This document shows positions 23,591 through 35,602 of a stretch of 64,000 nucleotides of DNA, piece by piece. The notes under the pieces are model-generated. The model worked only from the letters and a program-made list of their open reading frames with translations. It was not told where the DNA came from and searched no databases. Made by a program: the position numbers and the translations under genes. The DNA lies in the NCBI RefSeq assembly GCF_029227915.1, contig NC_079878.1, positions 4,280,001 through 4,344,000 on the forward strand. The letters run 5' to 3'. Every line of letters begins with the position of its first letter. Within the stretch, counting starts at the first letter, position 1. Source of the DNA: Hydractinia symbiolongicarpus (Eukaryota > Cnidaria > Hydrozoa > Anthoathecata > Hydractiniidae).

Positions 23591-26500
23591 CGAATTAACG
23601 GCTAGGATTCGTCCCACAGTAAAAACAGACTTATTTATCTTCATTTTTTAACAAAGAGTTACCACAGTGCCCACTGTAATCGCTGAGTTTCAGCAATCAA
23701 GTCAAATTAAGAAGAATGTTACTTCTTGTAATCAAACTGGCTCATTTATCACATTCATAAGGTCAAAGTCCAAAATCAGTTCAATTAAGTCCCACAGTCA
23801 AATGTTTCAATGTTAAAAGCGATGCAACCTAGTAACATCCAAATACTATCGCTAAATACATGTGGGGACGAATATGTGACGCAACAGTTGTAACTCAAGC
23901 GGATTGATAACGTTAGAAAGTCAATGAAATGTTGTTTTAGAAACTGTCGCTATTTCTTCAGCGCGTGCTAACGGCCAGGATTAGTCCCACAGTAAAAAAA
24001 GACTTATTTATCTAAATTTTTAAATAAAGCACTACCACAGCGCCCAGTGTAATCGCTGAATTTCAGCAATCATGTCGAATTAAGAAAAATGTTATTCCTT
24101 GGTGGCCAATTGGCTCATTTATCGCATTTACAAGGTAACAGTCCAGAATCAGTTCAATTAAGTCCCACAGTCAATCATTTCACTGTTAAAAGCGATGCAA
24201 CTTAGTCACATCGGAAAAAAATCATTAAATACATGTTGGTACGAATATGTGACGCAACCGTTGTAACTCAAACGGATTAACACCGTTAGAAAGTCAATGA
24301 AATGTAGTTTTTGAAACTGTCTCTCTTTCTGCAGCGCGAATTAACGGCTAGGATTGGTCCCACAGTAAGAACAGACTTATTTATCTTCATTTTTTAACAA
24401 AGAGTTTCCACAGTGCCCACTGTAATCGCTGAGTTTCAGCAATCAAGTCAAATTAAGAAGAATGTTACTTCTTGTAATCAAACTGGCTCATTTATCACAT
24501 TCATAAGGTCAAAGTCCAAAATCAGTTCAATTTAGTCCCACAGTCAAATGTTTCAATGTTAAAAGCGATGCAACCTAGTAACATCCAAATACTATCGCTA
24601 AATACATGTGGGGACGAATATGTGACGCAACAGTTGTAACTCAAGCGGATTGATACCGTTAGAAAGTCAATGAAATGTTGTTTTAGAAACTGTCGCTATT
24701 TCTTCAGCGCGTGCTAACGGCCAGGATTAGTCCCACAGTAAAAAAAGACTTACTTATCTAAATTTTTAAATAAAGCACTACCACAGTGCCCAGTGTAATC
24801 GCTGAATTCCAGCAATCATGTCGAATTAAGAAAAATGTTATTCCTTGGTGGCCAATTGGCTCATTTATCGCATTTACAAGGTAACAGTCCAAAATCAGTT
24901 CAATTAAGTCCCACAGTCAATCATTTCACTGTTAAAAGCGATGCAACTTAGTCACATCGGAAAAAAATCATTAAATACATGTTGGTACGAATATGTGACG
25001 CAACCGTTGTAACTCAAACGGATTAACACCTTTAGAAAGTCAATGAAATGTAGTTTTTAAATCTGTTCCTCTTTATTCAGCGCATGCTAACGGCCAGGAT
25101 TGGTCCAACAGTAAGAAAAGACTTATTTATCTAAATTTTTAAATAAAGCGCTACCACAATGCTTAATGTAATCGCTGAATTCCAGCCATCAAGTAAAATT
25201 AAGAAGAATGTTACTTCTTGTAGTCAAACTGGCGCATTTATCATATTCATAAGGTCAAAGTCTAAAATCAGTTCAATTATGTCCCACAGTCAAATGTTTC
25301 AAAGTTAAAAGCGATGCAACCTAGTAATATCCGAATACAATCGCTAAATACATGTGGGGACGAATATGTGACGCAACAGTTGTAACTCAAGCGGATTGAT
25401 ACCGCTAGAAAGTCAAGGAAATGTAGTTTTTGAAACTGTCGCTATTTCTTCAGCGCGCGATAACGGCTAGGATTGGTCCCACAGTAAGAAAAGACTTATT
25501 TATCTAAATTTTTAAATAAAGCGCTACCACGGAGCTTAATGTAATCGCTGAATTCCAGCCATCACGTCAAATTAAGAAGAAAGTTATTCCTTGGAGACCA
25601 ATTGGCTCATCTGTCACAATTATAAGAACATAGTCCAGAGTCAGTTCAATTAATTCCCACAGTCACTCGTTTCACTGTTAAAAGCAATACAACTTAGTAA
25701 AATTGGAAGAAAATCACTAAATACATGTTGGTACGAATATGTGACGCAACCGTTGTAACTCAAACGGATTGACACCGTTAAAAAGTCAATAAAATGTAGT
25801 TTTTGAAACTGTCTATCTTTCTTCAGCGCGAATTAACGGCTAGGATTGGTCCCACAGTAAAAACAGACTTATTTGTCTTCATTTTTTAACAAAGATTTAC
25901 CACAGTGTCCACTGTAATCGCTGATTTTCAGCAATCAATTTAAATTAAGAAGAATGTTACTTCTTGTAATCATACTGGCTCATTCATCACATTCATAAGG
26001 TCAATGTCCAAAATCAGTTCAATTAAGTCCCACAGTCAAATGTTTCAATGTTAAAAGCGATGCAACCTAGTAATATCCGAATATTATCGCTAAATACATG
26101 TGGGGACGAATATGTGACGCAACAGTTGTAACTCAAGCGGCTTGATACCGTTAGAAAGTCAATGAAATGTTGTTTTTGAAACTGTCGCTATTTCTTCAGC
26201 GCGTGCTAACGGCCAGGATTAGTCCCACAGTAAAAAAAGACTTATTTATCTAAATTTTTAAATAAAGCACTACCACAGCGCCCAGTGTAATCGCTGAATT
26301 CCAGCAATCATGTCGAATTAAGAAAAATGTTATTCCTTGGTGGCCAATTGGCTCATTTATCGCATTTACAAGGTCACAGTCCAGAATCAGTTCAATTAAG
26401 TCCCACAGTCAATCGTTTCACTGTTAAAAGCGATGCAACTTAGTCACATCGGAAAAAAATAATTAAATACATGTTGGTACGAATATGTGACGCAACCGTT

Positions 26501-28137
26501 GTAACTCAAACGGATTAACACCTTTAGAAAGGCAATGAAATGTAGTTTTTAAATCTGTTCCTTTTTATTCAGCGCATGCTAACGGCCAGGATTGGTCCAA
26601 CAGTAAGAAAAGACTTATTTATCTAAATTTTTAATTAAAGCGCTACCACAATGGTTAATGTAATCGCTGAATTCCAGCCATCACGTCAAATTAAGAAGAT
26701 AGTTATTCCTTGGAGACCAATTGGCTCATCTGTTACATTTATAAAGACATAGTCCAGAGTCAGTTCAATTAATTCCCACAGTCACTCGTTTCACTATTAA
26801 AAGCAATACAACTTAGTAAAATTGGAAGAAAATCACTAAATACATGTTGGTACGAATATGTGACGCAACCGTTGTAACTCAAACGGATTGACACCGTTAG
26901 AAAGTCAATGAAATGTAGTTTTTGAAGCTGTCTCTCTTTCTTCAGCGCGAATTAACGGCTAGGATTGGTCCCACAGTAAAAACAGACTTATTTATCTTCA
27001 TTTTTTAACAAAGAGTTACCACAGTGCCCACTGTAATCGCTGAGTTCCAGCAATCAAGTCAAATTAAGAAGAATGTTACTTCTTGTAGTCAAACTGGCTC
27101 ATTTATCACATTTATAAGATCAAAGTTTATAATCAGTTCAATTAAGTCCCACAGTCAAACGTTTCACTGTTAAAAGCGAAGCAACCTAGTATTATACGAA
27201 TACTTTCGCTAAGTACATGTTGGTAGGAATATGTGACGCAACCGTTGTAACTCAAACGGATTTATACCGCTAGAAAGTCAATGAAATGTAGTATTAGAAA
27301 CTGTTCCTCTTTATTCAGCACATGCTAACGGCCAGGATTGGTCCAACAGTAAGAAAAGACTTATTTATCTAAATTTTTAAATAAAGCGCTACCACGGAGC
27401 TTAATGTAATCGCTGAATTCCAGCCATCACGTCAAATTAAGAAGAAAGTTATTCCTTGGAGACCAATTGGCTCATCTGTCAAATTTATAAGGACATAGTC
27501 CAGAGTCAGTTCAATTAAGTCCCACAGTCAATCGTTTCACTGTTAAAAGCGATGCAACTTAGTCACATCGGAAAAAAATCATTAAATACATGTTGGTACG
27601 AATATGTGACGCAAACGTTGTAACTCAAACGGATTAACACCTTTAGAAATTCAATGAAATGTAGTTTTTGAATCTGTTCCTCTTTATTCAGCGCATGCTA
27701 ACGGCCAGGATTGGTCCAACAGTAAGAAAAGACTTATTTATCTAAATTTTTAAATAAAGCGCTACCACAGAGCTTAATGTAATCGCTGAATTCCAGCCAT
27801 CACGTCAAATTAAGAAGAAAGTTATTCCTTGGAGACCAATTGGCTCATCTGTCACATTTATAAGGACATAGTCCAGAGTCAGTTCAATTAATTCCCAGAG
27901 TCACTCGTTTCACTGTTAAAAGCAATGCAACTTATTAAAATTGGAAGAAAATCACTAAATACATGTTGGTACGAATATGTGACGCAACCGTTGTAACTCA
28001 AACGGATTGACACCGTTAGAAAGTCAGTGAAATGTAGTTTTTGAAGCTGTCTCTCTTTCTTCAGCGCGAATTAACGGCTAGGATTGGTCCCACAGTAAAA
28101 ACAGACTTATTTATCTTCATTTTTTAACAAAGAGTTA

Positions 28138-28480
28138 CCACAGTGCCCACTGTAATTGCTGAGTTCCAGCAATCAAGTCAAATTAAGAAGAATGTTACTT
28201 CTTGTAGTCAAACTGGCTCATTTATCACATGTAAGTCCCACAGTCAAATGTTTCAATGTTAAAAGCGATGCAACCTAGTAATATCCGAATACTATCGCTA
28301 AATACATGTGGGGACGAATATGTGACGCAACAGTTGTAACTCAAGTGAATTGATACCGTTAGAAAGTCAATGAAATGTAGTTTTTGAAACTGTGACTATT
28401 TCTTCAGCGCGCGATAACGGCTAGGATTGGTCCAACAGTAAGAAAAGACTTATTTATCTAAATTTTTAAATAAAGCGCTA
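28138..28480 (+). repeat. Internally deleted monomer (343 bp)
   Basis: The monomer starting at 28138 lacks about 30 bp. TTTATCACAT is followed directly by GTAAGTCCCACAG at about 28232, skipping the usual TCATAAGGTCAAAGTCC to CAATT interval. Confidence 0.85.
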
Positions 28481-28853
28481 CCACGGAGCTTAATGTAATC
28501 GCTGAATTCCAGCCATCACGTCAAATTAAGAAGAAAGTTATTCCTTGGAGACCAATTGGCTCATCTGTCACATTTATAAGGACATAGTCCAGAGTCAGTT
28601 CAATTAATTCCCACAGTCACTCGTTTCACTGTTAAAGGCGATGCAACCTAGTAATATCAGAATACTATCGCTAAATACATGTTGATACGAATATGTGACG
28701 CAACCGTTGTAACTCAAACGGATTGATACCGCCAAGAAGTCAATGAAATGTAGTTTTTGAGAATGTCTCTATTTCTTCAGCGCGTGCTAACGGCCAGGAT
28801 TAGTCTCACAGTAAAAAAAGACTTATTTATCTAAATTTTTAAATAAAGCACTA

Positions 28854-29062
28854 CCACAGCGCCCAGTGTAATCGCTGAATTCCAGGAATCATGTCGAACT
28901 AAAAAAAATGTTATTCCTTGGTGGCCTATTGGCTCATTTATCGCATTTACAAGATCACAGTCCAGAATCAGTTCAATTAAGTCCCACAGTCAATCGTTTC
29001 ACTGTTAAATGCGATGCAACTTAGTCACATCTTATTTATCTAAATTTTTAAATAAAGCGCTA
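28854..29062 (+). repeat. Internally deleted monomer (209 bp)
   Basis: The monomer starting at 28854 is only 209 bp long. At 29030/29031 TTAGTCACAT joins CTTATTTATCTAAATTT. This removes about 163 bp, including the conserved ACATGTTGG to CCCACAG part. Only a one-base microhomology is apparent at the joint. Confidence 0.85.
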
Positions 29063-31599
29063 CCACAGAGCTTAATGTAATCGCTGAATTCCAGCCATCA
29101 CGTCAAATTATGAAGAAAGTTATTCCTTGCAGACCAATTGGCTCATCTGTCACATTTATAAGGACATTGTCCAGAGTCAGTTCAATTAATTCCCACAGTC
29201 ACTCGTTTCACTGTTAAAAGCAATACAACTTAGTAAAACTGAAAGAAAATCACTAAATACATGTTGGTACGAATATGTGACGCAACCGTTTTAACTCAAA
29301 CGGATTGACACCGTTAGAAAGTCAATGCAATGTAGTTTTTGAAACTGTCTCTCTTTCTTCAGCGCGAATTAACGGCTAGGATTGGTCCCACAGTAAAAAC
29401 AGACTTTTTTATCTTCATTTTTTAACAAAGATTTACCACAGTGCCCACTGTAATCGCTGAGTTCCAGCAATCAAGTCAAATTAAGAAGAATGTTACTTCT
29501 TGTAGTCAAACTAGCTCATTTATCACATTCATAAGGTGAAACTTCAAAATCAGTTCAATTAAGTCCCACAGTCAAACGTTTCACCGTTAAAAGCGATGCA
29601 ACCTAGTATTATACGAATACTTTCGCTAAGTACATGTTAGTACGAATATGTGACGCAACCGTTGAAACTCAAACGCATTTATACCGCTAGAAAGTCAATG
29701 AAATGTAGTATTTGAAACTGTTCCTTTTTATTCAGCGCATGCTAACGGCCAGGATTGGTCGAACAGTAAGAAAAGACTTATTTATCTAAATTTTTAAATA
29801 AAGGGCTACCATGGAGCTTAATGTAATCGCTGAATTCCAGCCATCACGTCAAATTAAGAAGAAAGTTATTCCTTGGAGACCAATTGGCTAATTTGCCACA
29901 TTTATAAGGACATAGTCCAGAGTCAGTTCAATTAATTCCCACAGTCACTCGTTTCACTGTTAAAAGCAATACAACTTAGTAAAATTGGAAGAAAATCACT
30001 AAATACATGTTGGTACGAATATGTGACGCAACCGTTGTAACTCAAACGGATTGACACCGTTAGAAAGTCAATGAAATGTAGTTTTTGAAACTGTCTCTCT
30101 TTCTTCAGCGCGAATTAACGGCTATGATTGGTCCCACAGTAAAAACAGACTTATTTATCTTCATTTTTTAACAAAGAGTTACCACAGTGCCCACTGTAAT
30201 CGCTGAGTTTCAGCAATCAAGTCAAATTAAGAAGAATGTTACTTCTTGTAGTCAAACTGGCTCATTTATCACATTCATAAGGTCAAAGTCCAAAATCAGT
30301 TCAATTAAGTCCCACAGTCAAATGTTTCAATGTTAAAAGCGATGCAACCTAGTAATATCCGAATACTATCGCTAAATACATGTGGGGACGAATATGTGAC
30401 GCAACAGTTGTAACTCAAGCGGATTGATACCGTTAGAAAGTCAATGAAATGTAGTTTTTGAAATTGTCGCTATTTCTTCAGCGCGTGCTAACGGCCAGGA
30501 TTAGTCCCACACTAAAGAAAGACTTATTTATCTAAATTTTTAAATAAAGCACTACCACAGCGCCCAGTGTAATCGCTGAATTCCAGCAATCATGTCGAAT
30601 TAAGAAAAATGTTATTCCTTGGTGGCCAATTGGCTCATTTATCGCATTTACAAGGTCACAGTCCAGAATCAGTTCAATTAAGTCCCACAGTCAATCGTTT
30701 CACTGTTAAAAGCGATGCAACCTAGTATTATACGAATACCTTCGCTAAGTACATGTTGGTAGGAATATGTGACGCAACCGTTGTAACTCAAACGGATTTA
30801 TACCGCTAGAAAGTCAATGAAATGTAGTATTTGAAACTGTTCCTTTTTATTCAGCGCATGCTAGCGGCCAGGATTGGTCCAACAGTAAGAAAAGACTTAT
30901 TTATCTAAATTTTTAAATAAAGCACTACCACGGAGCTTAATGTAATCGCTGAATTCCAACCATCACCTCAAATTAAGAAGAAAGTTATTCCTTGGAGACC
31001 AATTGGCTCATCTGTCACATTTATAAGGACATAGTCCAGAGTCAGTTCAATTAAGTCCCACAGTCAATCGTTTCACTGTTAAAAGCAATACAACTTATTA
31101 AAATTGGAGGAAAATCACTAAATACATGTTGGTACGAATATGTGACGCAACCGTTGTAACTCAAACGGATTGACACCGTTAAAAAGTCAATGAAATGTAG
31201 TTTTTGAAACTGTCTCTCTTTCTTCAGCGCGAATTAACGGCTAGGATTGGTCCCACAGTAAAAACAGACTTATTTATCTTCATTTTTTAACAAAGAGTTA
31301 CCACAGTGCCCACTGTAATCGCTGAGTTTCAGCAATCAAGTCAAATTAAGAAGAATGTTACTTCTTGTAGTCAAACTGGTTCATTTATCACATTCATAAG
31401 GTCAAAGTCCAAAATCAGTTCAATTAAGTCCCACAGTCAAATGTTTCAATGTTAAAAGCGATGCAACCTAGTAATATCCGATTACTATCGCTAAATACAT
31501 GTGGGGACGAATATGTGACGCAACAGGTGTAACTCAAGCGGATTGATACCGTTAGAAAGTCAATGAAATGTAGTTTTTGAAACTGTCGCTATTTCTTCA

Positions 31600-34500
31600 A
31601 CGCGCGATAAGGGCTAGGATTGGTCCCACAGTAAAAAATGACTTTTTTATTAAATTTTTAAATAAAGTGCTACCACAGCGCCCAGTGTGATCGCTGAGTT
31701 CCGGCAATCATGTAAAAATAAGAAGAAAGTTATTCCTTGGAGTCCAATTGGCTCATTTATCGCATTTATAAGGTCACAGTCCAAAATCAGTTCAATTAAG
31801 TCCCACAGCCAATCGCTTCACTGTTAAAAGCGATACAACTTAGTAATATCGGAAAAAAATCACTAAATACATGTTGGTACGAATATGTGACAGAACTGTT
31901 GTAACTCAAACGGAATGACACCGTTAGAAAGTCAATGAAATGTAGTTTTCGAAACTGTCTCTATTTCTTAAGCGCGAACTAACGGCTAGGATTGTTCCCA
32001 CAGTAAAAAAACACTTATTTATCTTAATTTTTAAACAAAACGCTACCACAGCGCCCAGTGTAATCGCTGAGTTCCAGCAATCATGTCAAATTAAGAAGAA
32101 TGTTATTTCTTGTAGTCAAACTGGCTCATTTATCACATTTATAAGGTCAAAGTCCAAAATCAGTTCAAATAAGTCCCGCCGTCAATCGTTTCACTGTTAA
32201 AAGCAATACAACTTAGTAAAATTGGAAGAAAATCACTAAGTACATGTTGGTACGAATATGTGAAGCAATCGTTCTAACTCAAACGGATCGATACCGCCAA
32301 GAAGTCAATGAATTGTAGTTTTTAAGAATGTCTCTATTTCTTCAGCTCGTGCTAACGGCCAGTATTAGTCCCACAGTAAAAAAAACTTATTTATCTAAAT
32401 TTATAAATAAAGCATTACCACAGAGACTAGTGTACTCGCTGAATTCCAGCAATCATGTCAAATTAAGAAGAATGGTATTCCTTGGAGCCCAATTGGCTCA
32501 TTTATCGCATTTACAAGGTCAAAGTCCAGAATCAGTTCAATTAATTCCCAGAGTCAATCGTTTCACTGTTAAAAGCGATACAATTTAGTAATATCGAAAA
32601 AAAATCACTAAGTACATGTTAATACGAATATGTGACGCAATCGTTCTAACCCAAACGGATTGACACCGTTAGAAAGTCAATAAAATGTAGTCTTTGAAAC
32701 TGTCTCTATTTCTTCAGCGCGAACTAACGGCTAGGATTGGTCCCACAGTAAAAGCTGACTTATTTATCTTCATTTTTAAATAAAACTCTACCACAGCGCC
32801 CAGTGCAATCGCTGAGTTCCAGCAATCATGTCAAATTAAGAAGAATGCTATTTCTTGTAGTCAAACTGGCTCATTTATCTCATTTATAAGGTCAAAGGCC
32901 ACAATCAGTTCAATTAAGTCCCACAGTAAAACGTTTCACTGTTAAAAGCGATGCAACCTAGTAATATCCGAATACTATCGCTAAATACATGTGGTGACGA
33001 ATATGTGGCGCAACCGTTGTAACTCAAACGGATTGATACGGTTAGAAGGTCAATGAGATGTAGTTTTTGAAACTGTCGCTATTTCTTCATCGCGCGATAA
33101 CTGCTAGAAGTAGCCTCACAGTAAAAAATGACTTTTTTATTTAAATTTTTAATAAAGTGCTATCACAACGCCCAGTATAATCGCTGAGTTCCAGCAATCA
33201 TGTCAAATTAAGAAGAATGTTATTTCTTGTAGTCAAACTGGCTTATTTATAACATTTATAAGGTCACAGTCCAAAGTTAGTTCAATTAAGTCCCACAGTC
33301 AATCGTTTCATTGTTAAAGGCCATGCAACTTAGTAATATCAGAAAAATATCGCTAAATACATGTTGGTACGAATATGTGACGCAACTGTTGTAACTCAAA
33401 CGGATGGATACGGCCAAGAATTCCATGAAATGTAGTTTTTGAGAGTGTCTCTATTTCTTCAGCGCGAACTAACGGCTAGGATTGGTCCCACAGTGAAAAA
33501 TGACTTATTTATCTTAATTTTTTAATAAAGCGCTTCCACAGCGCCCAGTGTAATCGCTGAGTTCCAGCAATCATGTCAAATTAAGAAGAATGCTATTTCT
33601 TGTAGTCAAACTGGCTCATTTATCACATTTATAAGGTCAAAGTCCAAAATGAGTTCAATTAAGTCCCACAGTCAAACGTTTCACTGTTAAAAGCGATGCA
33701 ACCTAGTATTATACGAATACTTTCGCTAAGTACATGTTGGTACGAATATGTGACGCAACCGTTGTAACTCAAACGGATTGACACCGTTAGAAAGTCAATG
33801 AAATGTAGTTTTTGAAACTGTCTCTCTTTCTTCAGCGCGAATTAACGGCTAGGATTGGTCCCACAGTAAAAACAGATTTATTTATCTTCATTTTTTAACA
33901 AAGAGTTACCACAGTGCCCACTGTAATCGCTGAGTTTCAGCAATCAAGTCAAATTGAGAAGAATGTTACTTCTTGTAGTCAAACTGGCTCATTTATCACA
34001 TTCATAAGGTCAAAGGCCAAAATCAGTTCAATTAAGTCCCACAGTTAAACGTTTCACCGTTAAAAGCGATGCAACCTAGTAACATCCGAATACTATCGCT
34101 AAATACATGTGGTGACGAATATGTGGCGCAACCGTTGTAACTCAAACGGATTGATACCGTTAGAAGGTCAATGAGATGTAGTTTTTGAAACTGTCGCTAT
34201 TTCTTCATCGCGCAATAACTGCTAGAATTGGCCCCACAGTAAAAAATGACTTTTTTATTTAAATTTTTAATAAAGTGCTATCACAGCGCCCAGTATAATC
34301 GCTGAGTTCCAGCAATCATGTCAAATTGAGAAGAATTTTATTTCTTGTAGTCAAACTGGCTTATTTATAACATTTATAAGGTCACAGTCCAAAGTTAGTT
34401 CAATTAAGTCCCACAGTCAATCGTTTCATTGTTAAAGGCCATGCAACCTAGTAATATCAGAACAATATCGCTAAATACATGTTGGTACGAATATGTGACG

Positions 34501-35580
34501 CAACCGTTGTAACTCAAACGGATTGATACGGCCGAGAATTCTATGAAATGTAGTTTTTGAGAGTGTCTCTATTTCTTCAGCGCGAACTAACGGCTAGGAT
34601 TGGTCCCACAGTGAAAAATGACTTATTTATCTTAATTTTTTAATAAAGCGCTTCCACAGCGCCCAGTGTAATCGCTGAGTTCCAGCAATCATGTCAAATT
34701 AAGAAGAATGCTATTTCTTGTAGTCAAACTGGCTCATTTATCACATTTATAAGGTCAAAGTCCAAAATCAGTTCAATTAAGTCGCACAGTCAAACGTTTC
34801 ACTGTTAAAAGCGATGCAACCTAGTATTATACGAATACTTTCGCTAAGTACATGTTGGTACGAATATGTGACGCAACTGTTGTAACTCAAACGGATTTAT
34901 ACCGCTAGAAAGTCAATGAAATGTAGTATTTGAAACTGTTCCTCTTTATTCAGCGCATGCTAACGGCCAGGATTGGTCCAACAGTAAGAAAAGACTTATT
35001 TATCTAAATTTTTAAATAAAGCGCTACCACGGAGCTTAATGTATTCGCTGAATTCCAGCCATCACGTCAAATTAAGAAGAAATTTATTCCTTGGAGACCA
35101 ATTGGCTCATCTGTCACATTTATAAGGACATAGTCCAGAGTCAGTTCAATTAATTCCCACAGTCACTCGTTTCACTGTTAAAAGCAATAAAACTTAGTAA
35201 AATTGGAAGAAAGTCACTAAATACATGTTGGTACGAATATGTGACGCAACCGTTGTAACTCAAACGGATTGACACAGTTAGAAAGTCAATGAAATGTAGT
35301 TTTTGAAACTGTCTCTCTTTCTTCAGCGCGAATTAACGGCTAGGATTGGTCCCACAGTAAAAACAGATTTATTTATCTTTATTTTTTAACAAAGAGTTAC
35401 CACAGTGCCCACTGTAATCGCTGAGTTTCAGCAATCAAGTCAAATTGAGAAGAATGTTACTTCTTGTAGTCAAACTGGCTCATTTATCACATTCATAAGG
35501 TCAAAGTCCAAAATCAGTTCAATTAAGTCCCACAGTCAAATGTTTCAATGTTAAAAGCGATGCAACCTAGTAATATCCGA
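31600..35580 (+). repeat. Satellite domain 5: three-monomer (1118 bp) period upstream of the LINE
   Basis: The segment with CGATAACTGCTAGAA(G/T)TGGCC and CAATGAGATGTAG recurs at 33101 and 34219, an offset of 1118 bp or three monomers. A more divergent stretch, about 31680-32700, contains AAGTCCCGCCGTCAATCG and CAGAGACTAGTGTACTCGC monomers that have close relatives at 48.7-49.4 kb. The open frame at 32328-32588 falls in these monomers, recurs at 49017-49277, and is not coding. Confidence 0.8.
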
Positions 35581-35602
35581 CACATATAATATCTGACACA
35601 AA
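35571..35602 (+). repeat. 16-bp imperfect direct duplication across the LINE 5' junction
   Basis: TAATATCCGACACATA (35571-35586) is followed directly by TAATATCTGACACAAA (35587-35602), with 14 of 16 positions equal. The first ten bases of each are satellite target sequence. The in-frame TGA at 35594-35596 is therefore target-derived rather than a mutated LINE codon, and LINE-specific sequence probably starts at about 35597. This may be a repair or template-switch product at the 5' end, or a later slippage. Confidence 0.75.
35572..35580 (+). repeat. LINE target-site duplication, left copy
   Basis: AATATCCGA lies at monomer position about 173-181 and is repeated right after the LINE tail at 38172-38180. 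The base before it differs (T on the left, A of the tail on the right), which fixes the length at 9 bp. Duplications of this size are typical of target-primed insertion. Confidence 0.9.

Larger units (their letters stand above)
23591..31600 (+). repeat. Satellite domain 4: heterogeneous array with chimeric and deleted monomers
   Basis: The same monomer subfamilies occur here as in the 3731-bp unit, but without a long exact period. A 746-bp dimer repeats at the marker GAGTTTCAGC (23685 and 24431). The stretch contains a chimeric monomer near 25150-25250, a 343-bp monomer at 28138-28480 and a 209-bp monomer at 28854-29062. Greater divergence between neighbours suggests a part of the array that has been homogenised less recently. 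No gene is visible. Confidence 0.8.
1..35580 (+). repeat. Left satellite array, ~372-bp monomer, about 96 copies
   Basis: This is a continuous head-to-tail tandem array. Taking the recurrent CCACAG(C/T)G(C)CC segment as monomer start, the first starts fall at 1, 374, 747, 1119, 1491, 1864 and 2235, so the period is 371-373 bp. Each monomer contains in order: the CCACAG start; a GTCAAATTAAGAAGAA block; a TTCAATTAAGTCCCACAG block near position 130; a GCGATGCAACCTAG block; ACATG(T)TGG with ACGAATATGTGACGCAAC; TCAATGAAATGTAG; a (G)CTAGGATTGGTCCCACAG block near 320; and an A/T tract ending TTTTTAAATAAA. Monomers differ by subfamily-specific substitutions. All copies point the same way. No conserved reading frame spans monomers, and the array shows no gene. 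Confidence 0.98.

Noticed and set aside
1-35580. CRISPR-like direct repeats
   Set aside because: The repeat unit is about 372 bp and contiguous, without short repeats separated by unique spacers, and the window is eukaryotic in character.
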